DNA of 64,000 nucleotides from Chelatococcus composti (lineage in GTDB: Bacteria > Pseudomonadota > Alphaproteobacteria > Rhizobiales > Beijerinckiaceae), in NCBI RefSeq assembly GCF_014201415.1, contig NZ_JACHEH010000003.1, forward strand, positions 1-64,000. Direction: 5' to 3'. Below, piece by piece: positions 37,023 through 47,877 of this stretch. The translations under genes were made by a program, and so were the position numbers. How positions within the stretch are numbered: position 1 is the first letter of the stretch; every line of letters begins with the position of its first letter. The notes under the pieces were generated by a model. It saw only the letters and a list, made by a program, of their open reading frames with translations. It did no database searches and was not told the origin of the DNA.

Positions 37023-37495
37023 CCAAGCCGACCGAGGCGGCGGGCAAGTCCGCCGACACCGTCCAGTATGTCACCGTGCGCATCGCCGGGCAGCTCTTCG
37101 GCCTGCCCATCCTGTCCGTGCACGACGTTTTCATGCCCGAGCGCACGACGCGCGTGCCGCGTGCGCCGCGCGCGGTGGAGGGCGTGCTCAACCTGCGCGG
37201 ACGCATCGTGACGACGATCAACATGCGCCGGCTGCTGGACTTCCCCGATGCGACGGACATCGTGCAGCCGATGGCCGTGGGCATCGACTACAAGGGCGAG
37301 TCCTACGGTCTCATCATCGACACGGTCGGCGAGGTTCTGGCGCTCGACAGTTCGACGCGCGAGCCGAACCCGATGAATCTCGATCCGCGCTGGGCCCAGG
37401 TGGCTGACGGCATCCATAGGCTCGACAACGAGCTGATGGTGATCCTCGACGTCGAGCGTGTCCTGTCCCTGCGACAGGGGGCGATGGCGGCCTGA
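37019..37495 (+). CDS. cheW: Chemotaxis adaptor CheW
   Basis: CheW links receptors to CheA. The 158-residue product has YVTVRIAGQLFGLPILSVHD, the conserved APRAVEGVLNLRGRIVTTIN block and a C-terminal DNELMVILDVERVL. It starts in the cheA stop codon (ATGA), giving coupled production of kinase and adaptor. Confidence 0.97.
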   Translation: MTKPTEAAGKSADTVQYVTVRIAGQLFGLPILSVHDVFMPERTTRVPRAPRAVEGVLNLRGRIVTTINMRRLLDFPDATDIVQPMAVGIDYKGESYGLIIDTVGEVLALDSSTREPNPMNLDPRWAQVADGIHRLDNELMVILDVERVLSLRQGAMAA

Positions 37496-37535
37496 GCCGC
37501 AGCTGTCGAAGCCGGAGAGTAATTAGAGGCGGCGG

Positions 37536-37937
37536 ATGAAAACGTGTCTGGTGGTCGATGATTCCCCCTTCATCCGGAAGGTGGCGCGCAAGATCCTCGA
37601 GGAACTGTCCTTCGAGGTGAGCGAGGCAGGCAACGGGCAGGAGGCGCTCGACCACTGCATGTCCTTCATGCCGGATGCCATCCTGCTCGACTGGAACATG
37701 CCGGTCCTCGACGGCCCACAGTTCCTGGAGGCGGTGCGCGCCATGGAGGGCGGCAACCGCCCCAAGATCGTGTTCTGCACCACGGAGAACGATCCGGGCC
37801 ATATCGCGCGGGCGCTCATCGCGGGGGCCGACGAGTACATCATGAAGCCCTTCGACCGTGAGATCCTGACCTTCAAGTTCCAAGAGGTCGGCCTTATCGA
37901 GGCTGAGGCTCTCGCTGACGCTGGAAAGCCGCTTTAA
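37536..37937 (+). CDS. cheY: Chemotaxis response regulator CheY
   Basis: CheY is a single-domain response regulator that binds the motor switch. The 133-residue product keeps the acidic pair Asp8-Asp9, the phospho-accepting Asp52 in LLDWNMPVLDG, a Thr in FCTTEND and the Lys in YIMKPF. A short C-terminal tail (AEALADAGKPL) is extra. The gap to cheW is 40 bases; the last base overlaps the cheB ATG. Confidence 0.94.
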   Translation: MKTCLVVDDSPFIRKVARKILEELSFEVSEAGNGQEALDHCMSFMPDAILLDWNMPVLDGPQFLEAVRAMEGGNRPKIVFCTTENDPGHIARALIAGADEYIMKPFDREILTFKFQEVGLIEAEALADAGKPL

Positions 37938-39099
37938 TGACCAATGTCACGGGAGCCGCTCCGGCGGGTGACCAGATCCGCGTCATGATCGTGGACGACT
38001 CGGCGGTCGTGCGCGGGCTCGTCTCGCGCTGGCTCGAGGAAGAGCACGACTTCGCCGTCGTCGCCACGCACCGGCATGGCCGCCTCGCGGCGCAGGACAT
38101 GACCCACTCCCGCCCGGACGTGGTCATTCTCGACATCGAGATGCCGGAGATGGACGGGCTCACGGCCCTGCCTCTCCTCCTCAAGGCCAAGCCCGACACC
38201 GTCGTGCTCGTCGCCTCCACGCTGTCCCAGCGCGGGGCGGAGACGAGCCTCAGGGCGCTGGCGCTCGGCGCGGCCGACTATGTGCCGAAGCCCGACCCGA
38301 CGGGCCGCCTCGCCACTTCGGCTGACTTCCGCCGCGAGCTCGTGGAGAAGGTGCGCCACCTTGGGCAGCGGGTGCGCGCCCGTTCCGCCGCGGGCCAGCG
38401 CCTTCCGCTTGAAGCATCGGCCCCGAAGCCGGCGGCACCTGTGGCTGCTGCTCCGGCACCCCAGTCGCGGCCGCATGCGTCGCGGGGCGTGGAAAAGCTG
38501 AGGCCCTACTCCAGCGTGCCGGCGCGTGTCCTCTGCATCGGCAGCTCCACCGGCGGGCCGCAGGCGCTGATGCAGTTCCTGCAGGGGGCCGGCCCGGCGC
38601 TGGCGCGGCTGCCCATCCTCATCGTCCAGCACATGCCACCGACCTTCACAACCATTCTCGCCCAGCATCTCGGCCGTGCCGCGAAGCGGGAGGCTGCTGA
38701 GGGCGTCGATGGCGAGCCGCTGGTGGCCGGGCGCATCTATGTGGCGCCGGGCGGCCGGCACATGCTCGTCGAGAAGGTCGGCGACAAGCCCGTCATCCGT
38801 CTCTCGGACGCGCCACCGGTGCATTTCTGCCGGCCGGCGGTGGACCCGATGTTCGAGTCCGTCGCCCACGTCTTCGGCGCGGCGACGCTCGGCGTCATCC
38901 TGACGGGCATGGGCAGCGATGGTGCCAGGGGTGCGCTCGCCATTGCCGAAGCGGGCGGCAGCGTCATCGCGCAGAACGAGGCCACGAGCGTCGTGTGGGG
39001 GATGCCGGGCGCGGCCTTGGCCGCCGGTGCCTGTGCGGCCGTGCTCCCCATCGAGGAAATCGGGCCTAAGGTCAGCCAGCTGATCGTCGGGGGGAAGGC

Positions 39100-39103
<4 letters not shown>
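37937..39103 (+). CDS. cheB: Chemotaxis methylesterase CheB
   Basis: CheB removes methyl groups from receptors when phosphorylated. The 388-residue product has an N-terminal receiver with the aspartate in VVILDIEMPEMDG, a Pro/Ala-rich linker (about 150-185), and a C-terminal esterase. The catalytic serine is in IGSSTGGPQALM, the histidine in VQHMPPTFT and the aspartate in GMGSDGARG. The stop overlaps the cheR start (ATGA). Confidence 0.97.
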
Positions 39104-39930
<827 letters not shown>

Positions 39931-40023
39931 GGGTTGCTGGATGAGAGTCGTTGGCCTGCCTCCTCCCCCTTTCTCGTTCCCGCCCGGGGCCGCGATGCGC
40001 CGCGGCTTCCGGGATAAGTGCGC

Positions 40024-41373
40024 ATGGTAGGAATGATGTCCGAATCGGTTGACTATCTGAACGAGCGTCTAGCCTTCTACAAAATCGATGCTGCCATGCG
40101 CGGCGAGCTCAAGGTTGCCTGGGAGCTTCTCAAACCGCACATGCCGCGCGTTATTGCCGATTTCTACCGCCACGTCGGGAAGTTCCCGTCGATGGCGAGG
40201 CTCGTCGGCGACCATCAGGAGAGGCTGTCCAAGGCCCAGGCAGTTCATTGGCAGCGGCTATTCAACTCGGGATTCGATGCTGGCTATCTCGAGAGCGTGC
40301 GGGCCGTTGCGAGGGCGCACGTGCGCGTGGGCATCGAGCCGGATTGGTACATCGGCGGCTACAACGTCATCCTCGCCGATCTGACGGCTGCGCTCGTGAA
40401 GGAAACGCGGCTGCGTCCGGGCCGCCTGACGCGGCTCATCAATGCCGTCAACGGCGCGGTCATGTTCGACATGGGCATTGCCGTCTCTGTCTATCACGAG
40501 ACGCTGCTGGCGGCCGGCGAGCAGCGCCGCAAGCGCCTGGCGGGCGAGATCGACGTTTTCGACCACACTTTCTCCGACAGCCTTGCGGCGCTCAATAAGG
40601 CGGCGCACGTCATGCGTGGCGCCTCCGAGCAGCTCGGCGAGGCAACGAGCCGCACGACCAAGCAGGCCGACAGCATGACGAAGACGGCCGAGGAAATGGC
40701 CGGGCGGGCTGCCCGCAGCGCCGCCGCGGCGGGCTCGATGGCGAAGTCCATCGAGACGGTCGAGAATTACGCCGAGCGCGCTTACGAGATTGCCGGCAAG
40801 GCTGCTGAGCAGGCCAAGGCCGCCGATGCCGGCGTGCGCGGCCTCGCCGAGGTGACCGAGCGCATCGGCTCCATCGTGGAACTCATCGGCGGCATCGCGC
40901 GGCAGACGAACCTTCTCGCGCTCAACGCCACCATCGAGGCAGCACGTGCGGGCGAGGCAGGGCTTGGCTTCGCCGTGGTGGCGCGTGAGGTCAAGACGTT
41001 GTCAATGCAAACGGCCAAGGCGACCCAGGAGATCGCCGACCAGATCGCTGCGATCCAGCAGGCCACGCGCGCGACCGTCAGCGATCTCGACGGCATCGGT
41101 GCGGTCATCAGTGAGGTCGTCCAGGCCGCCGAGGCAATCACCGCGGCGGTGGAGAACCAGGCTGCCGCGACGCATTCGATCCTCACTGCGGTCGAGGAGA
41201 TATCGCAGGACGCGCAGGGCGTGGCTGATGCGGTGGCCACGGTGCGCGCCGCTGCGCAGGACATCGGAGGCATCGTCACCACCGTCCAGACGCTCGCGTC
41301 CTCGCTCGACGAGCAGGCGGCGAACATGAACGGCGACGTGCGCCGGTTCTTTGATCGCGTGGCCGCGGCGTGA
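40024..41373 (+). CDS. Cytoplasmic chemoreceptor with globin-coupled sensor domain
   Basis: This is a soluble receptor likely to sense oxygen or another haem ligand, like HemAT. The product has no membrane helix. Its N-terminal 165 residues form a protoglobin-type domain with [19 protein letters not shown], and a candidate proximal haem histidine lies in [19 protein letters not shown]. The rest is a methyl-accepting coiled coil with the hairpin [20 protein letters not shown]. The start is uncertain: GTG 40018 and ATGs at 40033 and 40036 are alternatives. The stop overlaps the GTG of the heparinase-like gene, an unusual partner for a chemoreceptor. Confidence 0.88.
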   Translation: MVGMMSESVDYLNERLAFYKIDAAMRGELKVAWELLKPHMPRVIADFYRHVGKFPSMARLVGDHQERLSKAQAVHWQRLFNSGFDAGYLESVRAVARAHVRVGIEPDWYIGGYNVILADLTAALVKETRLRPGRLTRLINAVNGAVMFDMGIAVSVYHETLLAAGEQRRKRLAGEIDVFDHTFSDSLAALNKAAHVMRGASEQLGEATSRTTKQADSMTKTAEEMAGRAARSAAAAGSMAKSIETVENYAERAYEIAGKAAEQAKAADAGVRGLAEVTERIGSIVELIGGIARQTNLLALNATIEAARAGEAGLGFAVVAREVKTLSMQTAKATQEIADQIAAIQQATRATVSDLDGIGAVISEVVQAAEAITAAVENQAAATHSILTAVEEISQDAQGVADAVATVRAAAQDIGGIVTTVQTLASSLDEQAANMNGDVRRFFDRVAAA

Positions 41374-44273
41374 GCGGCGACGACGAACAACCTGATGAGA
41401 AGAAGGGGGCGCGACACGTGCGGCCCGGTCTCGAAGCTCTGTTGAAGCCCGGTCTGACGAAGGCGTCGGACCGGGTGAAGCCGTTTCAGCCGCCGCGCCT
41501 TTCGGTGGTTCAGGGGAAGAAGCGGACACAGCCGGCGAAGGCCGTCGCTGGCCGAACTGCCCCCATCCCGCCGCTTTCGGACGACGGTGCGCCTGCGGCA
41601 CAGGAGGGCGCCGGGCGGGGGCTTCCGGCGGCTGCACGGCCGAGCGCGGAATCCGCCGAACGTACCGGCCACGTCGTGGAGGCACGCAACCGGCGTGCGC
41701 GGGCCCAGTTCTCATTCGGCGCCGTGCCGGCCGGCCGGTGGTGCGAGCTGTCGTTCGCCATCACCTGGGCCGAGGAGGAGAAGGCCGTCGGCGTGCCGGA
41801 TGCGGTGCGGCTCGGCTTCGACTTCCTGACGGCTGACGGCGTGAGCCTCGACCTACCGGTCGTGCCGGGGCTGATGCGCGGGCGCATCGACCCGTTCGTG
41901 ATCGACCTGGCCGGCCCTGTCGCCCCGGGGCACAAGGTCTCCCGGGTGCGTGTCGCCTTCTGGCTGCCGGGCCATGCCGAACGGGTGGAGCTGTCGGTGC
42001 GCAGCTGGCGCAACACGGCGCCGTTCGAGGTGTCGGCGCCCCGGTTGCAGCTTCTGCCCCAGCCAGCTGGGGAGACGGCGGACCCGCCCGGTATGCAGCT
42101 TCTCGATGCAGAGCCGCGCTGGGAGACCTGGGGTGTCGTGCCGGGCGTTGCGCTCACGTTGCGCGGCCAGCTCCTGTGCGCTTCGCCGGCGCCGGACATG
42201 GCCTTCGTGCGTATCGTTTACCGCGACGAAAAGGGCCGTGCCTTGCCGCGCCCCTACGAGGGCACGCTCGAGGCGGAGGGCGTCGGCGCCTTCATTATGC
42301 TTCCGACGGACCGGCGCGCACGGCGCTTCACGCTGCGCCTCGTTCCGCCCGCCGGTGCCAGCTTGGTCGAGATCGGTTTCCAGGCGCGCGGGCGGGCGCA
42401 GATCTGGCGCTGCCTGCCCTATGAGGTCGCGCTCGACGAGCAGGGCTCCGCAGCGGCTGAAGGCGAGCCGCTGGCGGCGCTCGGGCATCTGGCCGAGCGC
42501 TTCGGCATCGCCGAGCGCGACGCGCGCGGGCTGCTCGCCTCCTTCGTCGATGAAACGGCCCTTGCTTCAGCGCCTCTCGTCCAGACCGATCTCGGCGCCT
42601 GGCTCGCCGGCGGCATGGGCGCGGCGGCCGACGGGCGCCTGAGGCTTGCCGGGCGCGAGGAATGGCTCCTTCCGGAAGTCCTCGACTGGCAGGAAGATCC
42701 CTTTGCCTGCGGCCTGTGGCGTGCCCGCTATCACGCGCTCGGCTGGCTGCTCTCGCTCGTGGGGGACGGCGAGCGCAAGAACCTTTCCCAGGCTGTAGCC
42801 CTCGCCCTGTCGTGGGATGCGGCCTTTCCGCGTGCGGACATAGACGACGAGGATCGCTTCAGTCCGCGCACGGCCGCGATCCGTCTCGAGGTGCTGGTGC
42901 AGCTCCTCTCGCGGTCGCTCTCGGCCGGCTTGCCGGCCGGCAGGAGCGTCGCGCTGCTCGCCGCCATCGTGCGGCATGCGCGGTTCTTCGCCGAGGCCCT
43001 GGGCGACAATCTCATCGGCGAGGCGCGCGAGCGGCTGCATGCTGCGGCCGCGCTCGCCACCGCCGCCGCGGCGTTGCCCCGCTTGCCGCTCGCACCCCTG
43101 TGGCGTTTGCTGGCCCTCAATCACATCGACTGGTCGGTGACGCAGCTTTTCGACGAGGCGGCGATGCCGAGCGAGGGCTCGTCGCACCTTCATTTCGAGG
43201 CGCTCGCCGTCGCTCTGGCGGTGCAGGGTGTCCTCGCCGCCCTGCCGGGCACGGAGGGTCTGCGTCGGCGGCTGGCGATGCCGCTCGGTCGGGCCATTGC
43301 CACGAGCGTGGCGCTGACGGACCCTGACGGCTGCCTCGTCCCCTTCGGCGAGACGACGGGCGGGGCGGAGCACCTGCCCATCCTGCGGGATCTCATCGCC
43401 CGCTGCGGCCGCGACGTGATGTCCGAGCCGGCGGTGGCCGAGATGCTGGCCGCGCGGGCCTCCGCCCCGATCGTGCTCGACAGGCAGGCCGGGATCGTGA
43501 CGGCGCGCCACAAGGACGCCAGCGACTGGGCCTATTTCGCCGCGCGCTTCGGAGCGAGCTGCGGCCGCGGGCACGACGACTGCGGCTCCTTCGTCTATGC
43601 CGCGAAGGGCATCCGCTGGGTCGCCGATCCGGGCGGGATCGCCGTCCGCGACGCCGGTGCGCCGGGCCGCCACTTCCGCAGCGGCGCTGCCCACAACATT
43701 CTCAGGCCGGTCGATGCGGCAAGCGTCGGTGGCTGCGGCTGGCTTGTCGCAGACATCGCTCTCGAGGGGGCAAGAGCGCTCCTCGTCGACAGCAACGCAC
43801 ACGGAACGTCCCATCGCCATCGCCGGCTCTTCCTGCTGCTCGACGACCTCTCGGGCATTGCCGTATTCGATCGCCTGGCCAGCCCCGAGACCGACGCGGA
43901 GGTTGTCGCCGAGGGCTTCCTGCATCTCGGGCCGGGCGTTGCCGGCGTGCTGGTGACGGCCGGGGTCGGCCTCGCCCTTGCCGGCAACAGCCGGTTGCAG
44001 ATCGTCGCACAGGTCCGCGAAGGTTCACTGAAGGGCCTGTCCTTCGTTTGCGGACAGGAGGATGGCGCGGGCGGTGCGCTGGGCTTTCTCTCCGGCGCCT
44101 GCGGAGAAAAAGAGCCGGCTAATGTTCTTCGCTATTCGGTCGCAGGCAAGGGGGAGGTGATCGCCGGCCTGCTGATGGCCACGGATGATGCCGCTCGTCG
44201 GCGGCTGGCCGCGGGCCTCGACGATCCCCGCCTCATGCTGCCGTTCCGGATGCCTTTTGAGGCCACACAATGA
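41370..44273 (+). CDS. Large heparinase II/III-like protein coupled to a chemoreceptor gene
   Basis: This is a predicted polysaccharide lyase-fold protein. The 967-residue product has a basic, disordered N-terminus of about 105 residues without a signal peptide. Two beta-rich parts follow (about 105-345), then a helical toroid-like region (about 360-680). The C-terminal beta domain has the heparinase II/III pattern [21 protein letters not shown] and, further on, RSGAAHNIL. In the toroid the usual EGS..YHR-like site reads EGSSHLHF, so a catalytic Tyr may be missing. The GTG start overlaps the receptor stop, and the stop overlaps the lipoprotein start. Substrate and location are unknown. Confidence 0.7.
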   Translation: MSGDDEQPDEKKGARHVRPGLEALLKPGLTKASDRVKPFQPPRLSVVQGKKRTQPAKAVAGRTAPIPPLSDDGAPAAQEGAGRGLPAAARPSAESAERTGHVVEARNRRARAQFSFGAVPAGRWCELSFAITWAEEEKAVGVPDAVRLGFDFLTADGVSLDLPVVPGLMRGRIDPFVIDLAGPVAPGHKVSRVRVAFWLPGHAERVELSVRSWRNTAPFEVSAPRLQLLPQPAGETADPPGMQLLDAEPRWETWGVVPGVALTLRGQLLCASPAPDMAFVRIVYRDEKGRALPRPYEGTLEAEGVGAFIMLPTDRRARRFTLRLVPPAGASLVEIGFQARGRAQIWRCLPYEVALDEQGSAAAEGEPLAALGHLAERFGIAERDARGLLASFVDETALASAPLVQTDLGAWLAGGMGAAADGRLRLAGREEWLLPEVLDWQEDPFACGLWRARYHALGWLLSLVGDGERKNLSQAVALALSWDAAFPRADIDDEDRFSPRTAAIRLEVLVQLLSRSLSAGLPAGRSVALLAAIVRHARFFAEALGDNLIGEARERLHAAAALATAAAALPRLPLAPLWRLLALNHIDWSVTQLFDEAAMPSEGSSHLHFEALAVALAVQGVLAALPGTEGLRRRLAMPLGRAIATSVALTDPDGCLVPFGETTGGAEHLPILRDLIARCGRDVMSEPAVAEMLAARASAPIVLDRQAGIVTARHKDASDWAYFAARFGASCGRGHDDCGSFVYAAKGIRWVADPGGIAVRDAGAPGRHFRSGAAHNILRPVDAASVGGCGWLVADIALEGARALLVDSNAHGTSHRHRRLFLLLDDLSGIAVFDRLASPETDAEVVAEGFLHLGPGVAGVLVTAGVGLALAGNSRLQIVAQVREGSLKGLSFVCGQEDGAGGALGFLSGACGEKEPANVLRYSVAGKGEVIAGLLMATDDAARRRLAAGLDDPRLMLPFRMPFEATQ

Positions 44274-44989
44274 AGAAGACGCGCGAATTCACCTCCTCGA
44301 GCGCGGAAGCGGGCCGCGTTGCCCGTGCGCCGATGCGGGGGCTTGGCCGCAGCGCGGGACCGCTTCTCGGGCTCGTCTTTCTCGCCGGCTGTCAGTCAGG
44401 CGAGTTCAACAGCTGCGAGCGTTACTACACCAGTCCCTGGAACCCGCCGGTGCGGTGCTATCGGCCGCCGCCGCCCTCCGTCGAGGTCGTGGTGGAGAAC
44501 GTCGTCGTGGCGCCGGCCGCTCCCGCGCGCCCGCGGGCGAGGGCCGTGCGGGAAGAGCCGATGCCGCCTGTTACGGTGGAGCCTCCGCGGCCGCAGCCGG
44601 CCTCTCCGCCTCCTCCCCGGGTGGTGCCTGCCGCTCCCGCCCCGCTGCCGGCGCCGAAGGTGGTCAAGGGCTACGATCCGCCGCCCCAGTCTCGTCAGGT
44701 GAAGCCGCTGCCCCAGCGGTCCCAGCTTTCGGGCCGGTGGCGCGTGACCGAGGCGGGCGGCAAGGCCTGCGAGCTGGTGCTGACCAATGCCGGGCTCCTC
44801 GACCAGTACCGCGCGTCGACGAGCGGCTGCACCAGCGAGGCGCTGCGGAGCATCAACGGCTGGGACCTCAAGGGGGGCGATGTGGTGCTCTATGCACGCG
44901 GCGCGATGGTCGTCCGCCTCGTGGAGGACGGCGGTAGGTACCGCGGCGTCGAGCTCAGCTCGGGGATGCCGGTCACGCTGGCGCGCTGA
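44270..44989 (+). CDS. Proline-rich lipoprotein with C-terminal Inh/Omp19-type domain
   Basis: This is a predicted outer-membrane or periplasmic lipoprotein. The 239-residue product has a long N-terminal region before the lipobox FLAGC (Cys at about residue 41), then a Pro/Val/Ala-rich linker (about 60-150). The C-terminal domain of about 85 residues reads SGRWRVTEAGGKACELVL...INGWDLKGGDVVLYA. That pattern matches the protease-inhibitor Inh/Omp19 fold of Brucella and Pseudomonas proteins. Coupled to the heparinase-like gene by an ATGA overlap. A role in guarding against proteases is possible but not shown. Confidence 0.75.
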   Translation: MKKTREFTSSSAEAGRVARAPMRGLGRSAGPLLGLVFLAGCQSGEFNSCERYYTSPWNPPVRCYRPPPPSVEVVVENVVVAPAAPARPRARAVREEPMPPVTVEPPRPQPASPPPPRVVPAAPAPLPAPKVVKGYDPPPQSRQVKPLPQRSQLSGRWRVTEAGGKACELVLTNAGLLDQYRASTSGCTSEALRSINGWDLKGGDVVLYARGAMVVRLVEDGGRYRGVELSSGMPVTLAR

Positions 44990-45007
44990 GCCGACCTACA
45001 GCTTCGC

Positions 45008-45019
45008 GCAAGGCTCCGC
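45008..45019 (+). promoter_or_regulatory. Candidate GCAAG-type box upstream of the Cache chemoreceptor
   Basis: GCAAGGCTCCGC lies in the 295-base gap between the Inh/Omp19-type lipoprotein and the next chemoreceptor, resembling the words before motA and flgB. Apart from this box I see no gene, terminator or repeat in 44990-45284. Confidence 0.25.
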
Positions 45020-45284
45020 TCCTAGGGTGCCGGCGGTGTTTGGTGGGAAATTGTGTTCCCTCGATTCCGGCGGGTTCTGCTGCGCTCGGCCCAGCCGGAG
45101 AAGTGCCGGCGGCGTCCGCTCTGCGGCACCGCCATGTGGCGTCTATTCCGATACGCGATCGAGCAGGCTGCCCGGCCAATGGCAGCCTGATCGGCGAGGC
45201 AACGCCGCCGACCGGCAACGGGGCGGCATGAAATGAAGGGCGACCGGCTGGCGAGAGCCGGTCTGCGATTGCGGGGTGGCTGGC

Positions 45285-47018
45285 ATGGAAACTGCCAAGG
45301 TTCGAAACGGATTCGGTCGCATTCTAGAAAAGATCGGCCTCAGGACGATCGGTGCGCGGCTCGCGTCGGTCGTCGTACTCTTTGCGGTCAGCATCGCTGC
45401 GGTTGTGGCCATCCTTGCATCGATGGAGGCGGCCTCGATCCGCGAGGCTCGCGTGGAGATGCTCAAGTCGGTGACGGGCGTCGTCATCAAGGCCATCGAC
45501 CAGCAGTTCCAGGAAACCGCGAAGGGCCTCATCGGCGAGGGCTGGGCGCAGCAGCGTGCGCGCGCCGTGGTTCGCGCCATGCGCTACAATGGCGACGAAT
45601 ACTTCTTCATCATCGACGATGAGGGCAACGAGATCGTCAACGGCGGTCACCCGGCCCTCGAGGGCAAGAACCTCATGGACGCCAAGGACGCCAACGGCGT
45701 GGCGTACGTGAAGGAAATGCTCGCCATCAGCAAGGAGAAGGGCTCCGGCTATATCTCCTACAGCTTCCCGCGCGCGGGCGATGACATGTCGCAGGCGGTG
45801 CCCAAGCTCGCCTATGTCGAGCGCTTCGGGCCCTGGAACTGGACCGTCGGCACCTCGCTTTACACCGACGACGTGACGGCGCGCATCCGGGAAGCGTCGC
45901 TCATGGCGGCTGGTGTCGGCTTCGTGTTTTTCCTCCTCATCGGCGGGCTCGCTCTCGTCGTCGCGCGCAAACTGGCGCGTCGCCTGCAGGGTCTGCGCGA
46001 CGTGATGCTGCGTCTTGCCGAGGGTGACAGCAATGTCGAGGTGCCGCCCGCCCTTGGCCGCGATGAGATTGACGAGATGACGGGTGCCGTCGAGGTCTTC
46101 CGCGAGAATGCCATCGAACGGGAGCGTCTCGCCGCCCAGCAGGAGGCCGAGCAGCGCGCCAAGGAAGAGCGTGCGCGCACCATCGAGGCCCTGGTCAACA
46201 AGTTCGAGGCCGAGGCGATGGGCGTTGCCCGGGCCGTGGCTACCGCCGCTGCTCAGCTGCAGCAGAACGCCAACGCCATGAACTCCGCCGCCGAGGAGAC
46301 CAGCCGCCAGTCGACGACGGTGGCCGCCGCTGCGGAGCAGGCGACGAGCAACGTCAACACTGTCGCTTCGGCGGCCGAGGAGCTCACGGCCTCCATCCGT
46401 GAGATCGGGCAGCAGGTCACGACCGCGGCCCGTGTTGCGAGCGCGGCGAACGGCCAGACGAAGCAGGCCGCGGACGTGGTGCGCAGCCTTGCCACCAGCG
46501 CCCAGCGCATCGGCGAGGTGGTGAGCCTCATCACGGACATCGCCTCGCAGACGAGCCTCCTCGCCCTCAACGCCACCATCGAGGCGGCGCGGGCTGGCGA
46601 GGCGGGTCGCGGCTTTGCCGTCGTCGCCACCGAGGTCAAGAACCTCGCCGAGCAGACCGCCAAGGCGACGGACGACATCTCGGCTCAGATTGCCGCTGTC
46701 CAGAACGCCACCAACGACGTCGTGGCGGCCATCGACAGCATCACGGAGACGATCCGCCAGATCGACGAGGTTTCGACCACGATCGCCTCGGCCGTGGACC
46801 AGCAGGGTGCGACCACCAACGAGATCGCCCGCAACGTCTCGCAGGCCGCCCAGGGCACGCAGGAGGTGTCCTCGAACATCGCCGGCGTCAGCCGCGCGGC
46901 GGCCGAGACGGGCGTCGTCTCGAGCCAGATCGTCGAGGCGGCCAACGACCTCGTGCGCCAGTCCGACATCTTGCGCCAGCAGGTGGACGAGTTCCTCGCC
47001 CAGGTGAAGGCTGCCTGA
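45285..47018 (+). CDS. Methyl-accepting chemotaxis protein with single Cache domain
   Basis: This is a membrane chemoreceptor for a small molecule. The 577-residue product has membrane helices at about residues 23-45 and 205-228. The periplasmic single Cache domain between them has [20 protein letters not shown] and [16 protein letters not shown], typical of sCache_2. A HAMP domain and a signalling coiled coil with [20 protein letters not shown] follow. Two sCache_2 hallmarks are clear, but the ligand cannot be read from sequence. ATG 45285 is chosen over an in-frame GTG at 45276. A hairpin terminator follows. Confidence 0.93.
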   Translation: METAKVRNGFGRILEKIGLRTIGARLASVVVLFAVSIAAVVAILASMEAASIREARVEMLKSVTGVVIKAIDQQFQETAKGLIGEGWAQQRARAVVRAMRYNGDEYFFIIDDEGNEIVNGGHPALEGKNLMDAKDANGVAYVKEMLAISKEKGSGYISYSFPRAGDDMSQAVPKLAYVERFGPWNWTVGTSLYTDDVTARIREASLMAAGVGFVFFLLIGGLALVVARKLARRLQGLRDVMLRLAEGDSNVEVPPALGRDEIDEMTGAVEVFRENAIERERLAAQQEAEQRAKEERARTIEALVNKFEAEAMGVARAVATAAAQLQQNANAMNSAAEETSRQSTTVAAAAEQATSNVNTVASAAEELTASIREIGQQVTTAARVASAANGQTKQAADVVRSLATSAQRIGEVVSLITDIASQTSLLALNATIEAARAGEAGRGFAVVATEVKNLAEQTAKATDDISAQIAAVQNATNDVVAAIDSITETIRQIDEVSTTIASAVDQQGATTNEIARNVSQAAQGTQEVSSNIAGVSRAAAETGVVSSQIVEAANDLVRQSDILRQQVDEFLAQVKAA

Positions 47019-47044
47019 GGAAGGCTGTCGAGCCCGGAAAAGTC

Positions 47045-47078
47045 ATCCGCCGCGCGATGAGCGCGGCGGATTTCGTTT
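47045..47078. terminator. Hairpin terminator between convergent genes
   Basis: A perfect 11-bp stem (47045-47055 with 47061-47071, five-base loop) is followed on the plus strand by TTCGTTT. On the minus strand it is followed by GACTTTTCC. It can serve both the chemoreceptor gene and the leftward ABC operon, better on the plus strand. Confidence 0.75.
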
Positions 47079-47127
47079 GGAATCGTGAAACGGCCTTGGG
47101 GCGAGCCGGGGGCATGCCCCGCGAGCT

Positions 47128-47877
47128 TCACGCACCGCGCTTGAAGCCTTCGCTCGCCACCATCAGTTCGCGCGTGTAGGGCGTCTCGATCCGCCGCGCG
47201 GCCAGGTCGGCCGAGGTGAGAAGCTCCACGGGCTTGCCATGCTGCATGACGAGCAGGCGCTCGCACATGTGCGTGACGACGGCGAGGTCGTGGCTGACGA
47301 GGATGTAGGTGAGGCCGCGCTTGCGCCGCACCTCCTCGAGGAGGTTGAGCACCTCGGCCTGCACCGATGCGTCGAGGGCCGAGGTGGGCTCGTCGAGCAG
47401 CAGGACCTTCGGCTCCAGGATCAGCGCCCGGGCGATAGCGACGCGCTGGCGCTGGCCGCCGGACAGCTGGTGCGGATAGCGGAAGCGAAAGCCCGTGCCG
47501 AGACCCACTTCCTCGAGCGCCTTCACGATACGCTGCTCTGCGTCGCCGATGCCGTGCACCGCCAGTGGCTCGGCCAGCGCCCTGTCGATGGTGTGGCGTG
47601 GATGCAGCGAGCCGTAGGGGTCCTGGAAGACCATCTGCACCCGGCGGTAGAAGTCCTTGCTGCGCGTGCGGCCGAGCGTCTCGCCGCCGACGGCAATCGT
47701 ACCGGCCGTGATCGGAGCGAGGCCGGCCACGGCCCGCAGCACGGTGGATTTGCCGGAGCCCGATTCCCCGACGAGGCCGAAGGACTCACCCTCCCGTACC
47801 GACAGGCTGACGCCGTCCACGGCGCGGAAATCGTCGAACTCGACGACGAGGTCGCTGATCGTAAGCGCGTCGGTCAT
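47128..47877 (-). CDS. Peptide/nickel-type ABC transporter ATPase (DppF/OppF-like)
   Basis: This is one of two ATPases driving a binding-protein-dependent importer. The 249-residue product has a Walker A GESGSGKST at residues 37-45, the Q-loop MVFQDPYGSLHP, the signature LSGGQRQRVAIARAL, and Walker B VLLLDEPTS with SHD. It ends with the oligopeptide-family tail TPYTRELMVA, without the long zinc-binding extension of some OppF proteins. The ATG overlaps the preceding ATPase stop as ATGA. Confidence 0.94.
   Translation of the reverse strand: MTDALTISDLVVEFDDFRAVDGVSLSVREGESFGLVGESGSGKSTVLRAVAGLAPITAGTIAVGGETLGRTRSKDFYRRVQMVFQDPYGSLHPRHTIDRALAEPLAVHGIGDAEQRIVKALEEVGLGTGFRFRYPHQLSGGQRQRVAIARALILEPKVLLLDEPTSALDASVQAEVLNLLEEVRRKRGLTYILVSHDLAVVTHMCERLLVMQHGKPVELLTSADLAARRIETPYTRELMVASEGFKRGA

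Noticed and set aside
45040-45231. A 63-residue frame in the gap before the Cache chemoreceptor
   Set aside because: No ribosome site, no similarity I recognise, and composition like noncoding high-GC DNA.
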